Assembly: GCA_012514315.1 (NCBI GenBank)
Contig: JAAZAN010000212.1
Span: forward strand, 1-37,811
Direction: 5' to 3'
From: Chloroflexota bacterium
Lineage (GTDB): Bacteria > Chloroflexota > Anaerolineae > B4-G1
DNA length: 37,811 nucleotides
Translations under genes and position numbers: made by a program
In this document: one piece after another, positions 33,431 through 37,811 of the stretch
Layout: each line of letters starts with the position of its first letter
Position numbering within the stretch: position 1 is the first letter of the stretch
The notes under the pieces: model-generated
What the model saw: only the letters and a program-made list of their open reading frames with translations
Databases searched by the model: none
What the model was told of the DNA's origin: nothing

Positions 33431-35784
33431 CTCTCCAGGAGTTATTCCGGCGGATGCGCCCACGCGAGGGCTGGTGGACCTTTCTGCTGGTTCTCACACT
33501 GGTCGTGTGTCTGCCTGCGGCTGTCATCGCCGGCGAATGGGTACCCGGTGACGAGTTGCTGGTATTCCCCGCTGTGGTGGCATTCCTGGTGGGACGCTGG
33601 CTCGCGACCCGACGCGACTGGAGATGGGCCGTATGGATCCCTATTGGCGTGTCCGCGGGGTGGCTGACGGCCACGGTGGTTGCATCGCAGCATCTTATCT
33701 TCGCACCAGGAGGAGGACGGGCCGCTCTCGGATTCACAGAGCGGTTCATTGAATGGGCGCGCGTCGTGGCAGCCGGTGGGGAGAGTCAGGCATCGGATGT
33801 ATTCCTGTTCCTCGTGGCTCTCGCGGTGTGGCTGGATGTCGTGCTGGTCGGTTGGGCCTACTATCGTCGGGAATCGGCGTTGACGCCCTTCGTGCTGGCC
33901 AGCGTGCCCACGGCGGTTGCCGTCTTCTACTCGACAACGGGGATAGGCTGGCTAGTCACCCAGATCGCGGTCGGAGTGATCTTGATGGCAGTCGGACACA
34001 TGGCGTTCTCGGAGGGCAGATGGGACGCTGCGAACGTTGACTATGCCACTGATCTGGGCATGGGCGTTGCCGCCGTGGCCGTCCCTGTGGCTGCCGTCGT
34101 CGCAGCGGTAAGCTTCCTGGCTCCACGGCTCGATGCTCAGGAGATATCCGATTGGTTCTGGCGGACCTTTCGCGAACCGTCGCGCCAGGTCGATGACACA
34201 ATGGACCGGGTGTTTGGAGGTGTCGCTGAGCCCAGGGGGGGGCCTCCGGGTGGTTCAGGCGGTAATGGCGTTGGGGGTGGGTTGCCTCAGACGCGGCTGC
34301 TGGGCGGGCGGCCTGACTTGCAGCAGGACGTCGTGCTGGTGGTGTGGACTGACGAGCCGCCGCCCCCCATGGTCCCTGAGTATGCGATGGAGGAGATCTA
34401 CGATCCGCCGCGGCACTACTGGCGGGGCGCCGCCTTTGATGAGTACACCGGTCGGGGCTGGTCGATATCCGCGATGACCCGAACCCACATCAGTGGCGAG
34501 ATTCCGCTCTTCACTCCACCTTACTATCGTCAGGTTCAACAAGAAGTGAGGTTCGTTGTTCCGCACGGTGACACCCTGTATGCACTAGGGGAACCAGTCT
34601 GGATCACGCAGCCAGTGGAGGCGGTGTGGTACATGCCTCCGGTGACAGACGCTGTGGGCGTCCCAGTAGACGCGATGCCCGGCGTTCCGGATCTAGCCGG
34701 CCTGGCATCCACTCGGATGACCTACACGGTGACATCGCGCCTGCCGGAGCCGATGGCGGGTGAGCTGAGGGGCTCGATTCCTGAGTACCCGGAGGAGATC
34801 AGTCAGAGGTACCTCCAATTGCCGGTTACGGTTCCGGAGCGAGTCCGAGACCTGGCCGTGGAGGTGACGGCCGATGGCCGGACGGCGTTTGACAAAGCGC
34901 AGCTTCTGGAGCGATACCTGCGTCTGTACCCGTACTCGCTCGATGTTGAGGCGCCGCCGGAAGGTGTTGTGGATGTTGCAGATTACTTCCTGTTTGATCT
35001 GCGAGAGGGGTACTGCGACTACTACGCTACCGCGTACGTTATTATGGCTCGCTCCGTCGGGATACCAGCTCGTCTGTCGTCCGGCTACGTGGGCGGCTAC
35101 TACAGTACCGCTGATGGCGCCTACGTTGTCCGGGAGAGCGATGGGCACTCATGGCCGGAGGTCTTCTTTCCTGGCTGGGGGTGGATTATCTTCGAACCGA
35201 CGGGATCACAGCGCCCGGCCCGGTTTGACGAGGATGTCCCGGTTGTCCCAGCGTCGGTGCCAGCGCCGACTGGTCCTCCTGCCCGTGTCGTCAAGACTCG
35301 CTGGCGGATGGCGGTCCTGGCAGTTCTGTCGGTTCTACTGGTTGCTGTGTTTGCACGGAGACTGCTGAGACACAGACGCCAACGTGTGAGCGAAATCAGT
35401 CTGTCGAGTGTGTGGATGTGGGTGGGGCAGGAGGGCACGCGGCTCGATGTACCACCTGATCCAGCACTGACGCCAGCCGAGTATGCCCGCCGTCTGGCGT
35501 CTGAGCTGGGCGCCCGGGCGGAGAGAACCTCTCGGCGGCGTCGCGTATGGATGGAGCGAGCCCTGGCCACGGAGGCTGAGCTCAGTCGCCTGGCCGGACA
35601 GTACGCCCGGGAGATGTACTCCGGGCATCGGGCTGTGCGCGTGCATTCACGCAAGCTTGATGAGACGTGGCAGGCGCTGCGTGCTGAACTGCATCGTTTT
35701 CTGTGGCTCGGGCGACTGCTCGTCCTGACACGGCGCTCATGGACTGGATCGGGCGCGGCACAAGGAGGAGAGCGGCCGGGCTGA
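33427..35784 (+). CDS. Membrane transglutaminase-like protein
   Basis: A 785-residue membrane protein. About five or six N-terminal transmembrane segments (residues about 18-235) are followed by an exported transglutaminase core. The catalytic Cys530 lies in EGYCDYYATA, His574 in DGHSWPEVFF and the third acid is Glu590 in IFEPT, where Asp is commoner. A single transmembrane helix follows (about residues 620-640), then a cytoplasmic DUF4129-like tail ending near 785. It is translationally coupled to DUF58 and likely acts as a peptidase or crosslinker at the membrane. No MoxR ATPase gene, the usual third partner, is in this window. Confidence 0.9.
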   Translation: MTLQELFRRMRPREGWWTFLLVLTLVVCLPAAVIAGEWVPGDELLVFPAVVAFLVGRWLATRRDWRWAVWIPIGVSAGWLTATVVASQHLIFAPGGGRAALGFTERFIEWARVVAAGGESQASDVFLFLVALAVWLDVVLVGWAYYRRESALTPFVLASVPTAVAVFYSTTGIGWLVTQIAVGVILMAVGHMAFSEGRWDAANVDYATDLGMGVAAVAVPVAAVVAAVSFLAPRLDAQEISDWFWRTFREPSRQVDDTMDRVFGGVAEPRGGPPGGSGGNGVGGGLPQTRLLGGRPDLQQDVVLVVWTDEPPPPMVPEYAMEEIYDPPRHYWRGAAFDEYTGRGWSISAMTRTHISGEIPLFTPPYYRQVQQEVRFVVPHGDTLYALGEPVWITQPVEAVWYMPPVTDAVGVPVDAMPGVPDLAGLASTRMTYTVTSRLPEPMAGELRGSIPEYPEEISQRYLQLPVTVPERVRDLAVEVTADGRTAFDKAQLLERYLRLYPYSLDVEAPPEGVVDVADYFLFDLREGYCDYYATAYVIMARSVGIPARLSSGYVGGYYSTADGAYVVRESDGHSWPEVFFPGWGWIIFEPTGSQRPARFDEDVPVVPASVPAPTGPPARVVKTRWRMAVLAVLSVLLVAVFARRLLRHRRQRVSEISLSSVWMWVGQEGTRLDVPPDPALTPAEYARRLASELGARAERTSRRRRVWMERALATEAELSRLAGQYAREMYSGHRAVRVHSRKLDETWQALRAELHRFLWLGRLLVLTRRSWTGSGAAQGGERPG

Positions 35785-35819
35785 TCGGCAGCTGGATGCC
35801 TACGGTTGATGGACCGGGA

Positions 35820-36374
35820 TCACAGCATGCCGCCATGGCGAATCGGCGGTTGAGACTGGCCGTTGTCACATTCTGCAAAGCGGATATGAAGCTGCCCCAG
35901 TTCGTCAGTGTGGTAGTGAGCGAAGAATGGCATTGCGTTCGCTGGTGCGTCTAGGATCGCCGGCAGCAACACGATCAAGTCCTCCACAAGGTCGAGTTCG
36001 GTCAGATGGCATCGGTTGATCCATACGAGCTCTCCCTCGCTCGATGGTCGCAACCTGCGCTCGACGGCCTCTGCAGTGAACACCAGCAGGAGCACGCCGC
36101 TCTCTCCTGGTACGACTGGGATGTTTGCGATGCCGCGAAGCCGCAGATCGACTACATCTAGCCCTGTCTCCTCCCGGATCTCGCGTTGCGCCGCGGAGAA
36201 GACATCCTCGTCAGCCTCCACGTGGCCACCGACTCCGTTGTAGCGATTGGGCCACACTGGTTTGTGTGGTGCGCCCTTAATGAGCAGGACGTCGTCGCCG
36301 CGGGTGACGAAACACAGTGTGCGAAGGACTGTGCAGTATCTCTGTCGGTCAATGTGCTGATTATGTGAAGCCAT
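35820..36374 (-). CDS. NUDIX hydrolase
   Basis: A 184-residue protein with an exact Nudix box: Gly50, then E56, R64-E65 and E68-E69 with the pattern Gx5Ex7REUxEExGU (GHVEADE...REIREETGL). The family hydrolyses nucleoside diphosphates linked to other groups, for sanitation of oxidised nucleotides or removal of signalling molecules. The N-terminal YCTVLRTLCFV and a C-terminal extension place it near 8-oxo-dGTPase-like members, but substrate is not fixed. The ATG at 36374 lacks a good ribosome binding site, and the open frame continues to 36434. Confidence 0.88.
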   Translation of the reverse strand: MASHNQHIDRQRYCTVLRTLCFVTRGDDVLLIKGAPHKPVWPNRYNGVGGHVEADEDVFSAAQREIREETGLDVVDLRLRGIANIPVVPGESGVLLLVFTAEAVERRLRPSSEGELVWINRCHLTELDLVEDLIVLLPAILDAPANAMPFFAHYHTDELGQLHIRFAECDNGQSQPPIRHGGML

Positions 36375-36440
36375 GTCAGGGTTGGCGGTCCTATGTGTCG
36401 ACTCGCGAAGCAGATCACCGGCTGGTTCGACCAAGTAGGC

Positions 36441-37643
36441 TCACTGCAAGCGACAGGAATCGAGAGTGACGGGCGCTGCCCCCCAGAACTGGCAGGTGAG
36501 CACGAAAGGTGTCGTGAAGCGCGCTGACATAATGACGTGGCCTCCTCGTTGCGTCTCACGGTAGATCTCGTAGTCATCGCTCATGCGCGCACTCTGAGTG
36601 GCGAGCCAGTCGACTGTCCCCGGGTCTACTACTAGGCGGTTGGCATACTCAGCGATTCGCACCTCTCCCGAGTTATCGAGCGCATCCTGAATGAGAGCAT
36701 CCATCCAGGTGTGGAACTGAGTGGAGATCGGCGGGCAACCTGTGATCGAATCACCAAACACCGTGCATCTGGCAACGACACCGTTATCAAACTCGGCATC
36801 GACGACAGAACTGGTCTGGGTTTCCAGATCGACGCTGACCAGATGGAGCACGTAGGAGTCCGTGAATTGCTCCCGATAAGCCTCGACGCCGCCAGGTGCG
36901 TCCTCACCAAGGGCGGGAGCGGCAAGCCCACGATGAGTCGCAGTGAGGCCTGCGCGCAGGTCGGAGTTGACATTGTCGTCAGTCGCAATGCCTGGCAGAA
37001 CGGCAAGCGGTACGCACCAGAGGATGACAGCCAGTGTTCGGATGTCCAGCTTGCCTACATTCGGAGCCCGGTTCCACGCCATCTCAGTGAGTACGTGGCC
37101 GAGCAGACCGGCGCCAGTGCCGACGGCGCCATTGATCGCCGCGGCAAACCACATACGTGCGATGCCAGCGGGGCCATATGGGTACACCGGCGTGCCTCTC
37201 AGGCGAGATTCCGCGATCCACGTAAGGAGACTCTGACCACCAAACGGCATCGCGCCCGCGATCAGACCCGCGACCACGCCAAGAACGCCAAAGACCGCGA
37301 TCCATAGGCCAGCTTGAGCGCGCCTTCCGGCCACGTAGCCTGCGAGGCCCCCCAGAAGGAGCACCAGCGGCAATCCCAGCCCGAGCTTGCCCCAGGCCAT
37401 CTCGGCATTGCTTCTGGCCAAGGCCATCGCGTCGTAACCCCAGGTCGTAAGGCCGAAGACGATACTGTATACCAGCCCATAGCAGAGTCCGGCCACTGCG
37501 AGGAAGCGGGATGTCTCCCGGTCGTGATATTGTGTCATCCTAAGGCGCGCGATCTTGTCCAAGAGGGCATCCGTCAAAGGTTGGGTCGGTGAGTTGGTTG
37601 CATATCGACTGGCCCGTCCAGCGGTGCTGCGGTGGGTCAACAC
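36441..37643 (-). CDS. Polytopic membrane protein of unknown function
   Basis: A 400-residue protein with a hydrophilic N-terminus, about five hydrophobic segments (around residues 47-70, 88-105, 112-132, 160-185 and 203-220) and a soluble C-terminal domain of about 170 residues containing four cysteines (RCTVFGDSITGC, LTCQFW, DSCRLQ). I do not recognise the family. The C-terminal half, ending in a disulfide-like Cys pair, may lie outside the membrane. Start: a GTG at 37643 directly follows TACAAT (37653-37648), a good -10, so this could be a leaderless mRNA; an ATG at 37538 is the alternative. No -35 is clear. Confidence 0.6.
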   Translation of the reverse strand: MLTHRSTAGRASRYATNSPTQPLTDALLDKIARLRMTQYHDRETSRFLAVAGLCYGLVYSIVFGLTTWGYDAMALARSNAEMAWGKLGLGLPLVLLLGGLAGYVAGRRAQAGLWIAVFGVLGVVAGLIAGAMPFGGQSLLTWIAESRLRGTPVYPYGPAGIARMWFAAAINGAVGTGAGLLGHVLTEMAWNRAPNVGKLDIRTLAVILWCVPLAVLPGIATDDNVNSDLRAGLTATHRGLAAPALGEDAPGGVEAYREQFTDSYVLHLVSVDLETQTSSVVDAEFDNGVVARCTVFGDSITGCPPISTQFHTWMDALIQDALDNSGEVRIAEYANRLVVDPGTVDWLATQSARMSDDYEIYRETQRGGHVIMSARFTTPFVLTCQFWGAAPVTLDSCRLQ

Positions 37644-37706
37644 GCCTATTGTACCACGTCAGGCGTCGTTTGGGAATCTGCGGAGGTGTTAGGAAAAGTT
37701 GAAAAG

Positions 37707-37755
37707 TGAACTCCTATGGCCGGATTTCCAGTTCAAAGGTGAACTCTGAACTCCT
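37707..37755. repeat. TGAACTC short repeats with an inverted copy
   Basis: TGAACTC occurs at 37707-37713, 37740-37746 and 37747-37753, the last two in direct tandem. AGTTCA-AAGG-TGAACT (37730-37745) is a perfect inverted repeat overlapping them, and TGAACTCCT is repeated (37707-37715 and 37747-37755). It lies upstream of the polytopic hypothetical gene or of a gene beyond the right edge, and could be a regulator binding site. No owner can be assigned. Confidence 0.45.
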
Positions 37756-37811
37756 CCAGTGGGAGGGCTACTGAGTGTACCATCTTGTCGTGCGACCAGA
37801 CACGGATCTCC

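Noticed and set aside
37707..37755. A CRISPR-like array at the right edge
   Set aside because: The repeats are only 7-9 bases, two are adjacent with no spacer, and no cas gene is present.

Overview
The window reads as a chromosomal segment of a strictly anaerobic bacterium, most like an uncultured Chloroflexota (Anaerolineae-type) lineage. This placement is inference. It rests on the moderately high G+C, the mix of gene families (DUF362, DUF58 plus membrane transglutaminase, GH29, GatZ-like protein, Hdr/Flx genes), Gram-positive-type regulatory sites and frequent GTG/TTG starts. No phage, IS element, CRISPR array or rRNA is visible.

Layout. (1) 315-4341, plus strand: a short-chain dehydrogenase, a DUF362/ferredoxin protein and a full-length ABC exporter. 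(2) 4428-8531, minus strand: a translationally coupled uvrA - DUF3795 - truncated hypothetical operon. It is driven by a near-consensus promoter whose 17-bp spacer is largely filled by a LexA-type SOS box. A ferredoxin-like gene fragment lies at the distal end. (3) 8720-8876: a self-contained tRNA-Asp(GTC) unit with promoter and terminator. (4) 8897-18481: a divergent sugar-catabolism locus. On the minus strand are an aldo/keto reductase and a xylose-isomerase-like TIM-barrel protein. On the plus strand are a DeoR repressor, a SIS-domain (GlmS/AgaS-like) protein, a GH29 fucosidase, an amidohydrolase, a LacD/YihT-type class I aldolase, a PfkB kinase and a GatZ/KbaZ-like protein. A strong hairpin closes the locus.

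(5) 18511-31597, minus strand: a 13-kb, 15-gene redox operon. From its promoter the order is HdrCB fusion; DRTGG; CBS-ATPase; DRTGG; ATPase; PHP; HdrA N-terminal half; NuoE; 2Fe-2S protein; NuoF; NuoG-like/HdrA C-terminal fusion; FlxD (MvhD); FlxC; FlxB; FlxA. The likely product is an NADH-linked, flavin-based electron-bifurcating Hdr-Flx-Nuo complex with its own signalling cassette. HdrA is split between two genes. Its N-terminal half carries an in-frame UGA at a conserved cysteine position, followed by a near-perfect bacterial SECIS hairpin, so it is almost certainly a selenoprotein. No hydrogenase catalytic subunit is present.

(6) 31648-37643: a small two-helix membrane protein with a probable CTG start and a very short leader, then a DUF58 - transglutaminase pair on the plus strand, and a NUDIX hydrolase and a polytopic hypothetical protein on the minus strand. 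The right edge carries short TGAACTC repeats.

The main novelty candidate is the split, selenocysteine-containing HdrA inside a hybrid Hdr/Flx/NuoEFG operon with PHP/CBS/DRTGG regulators.
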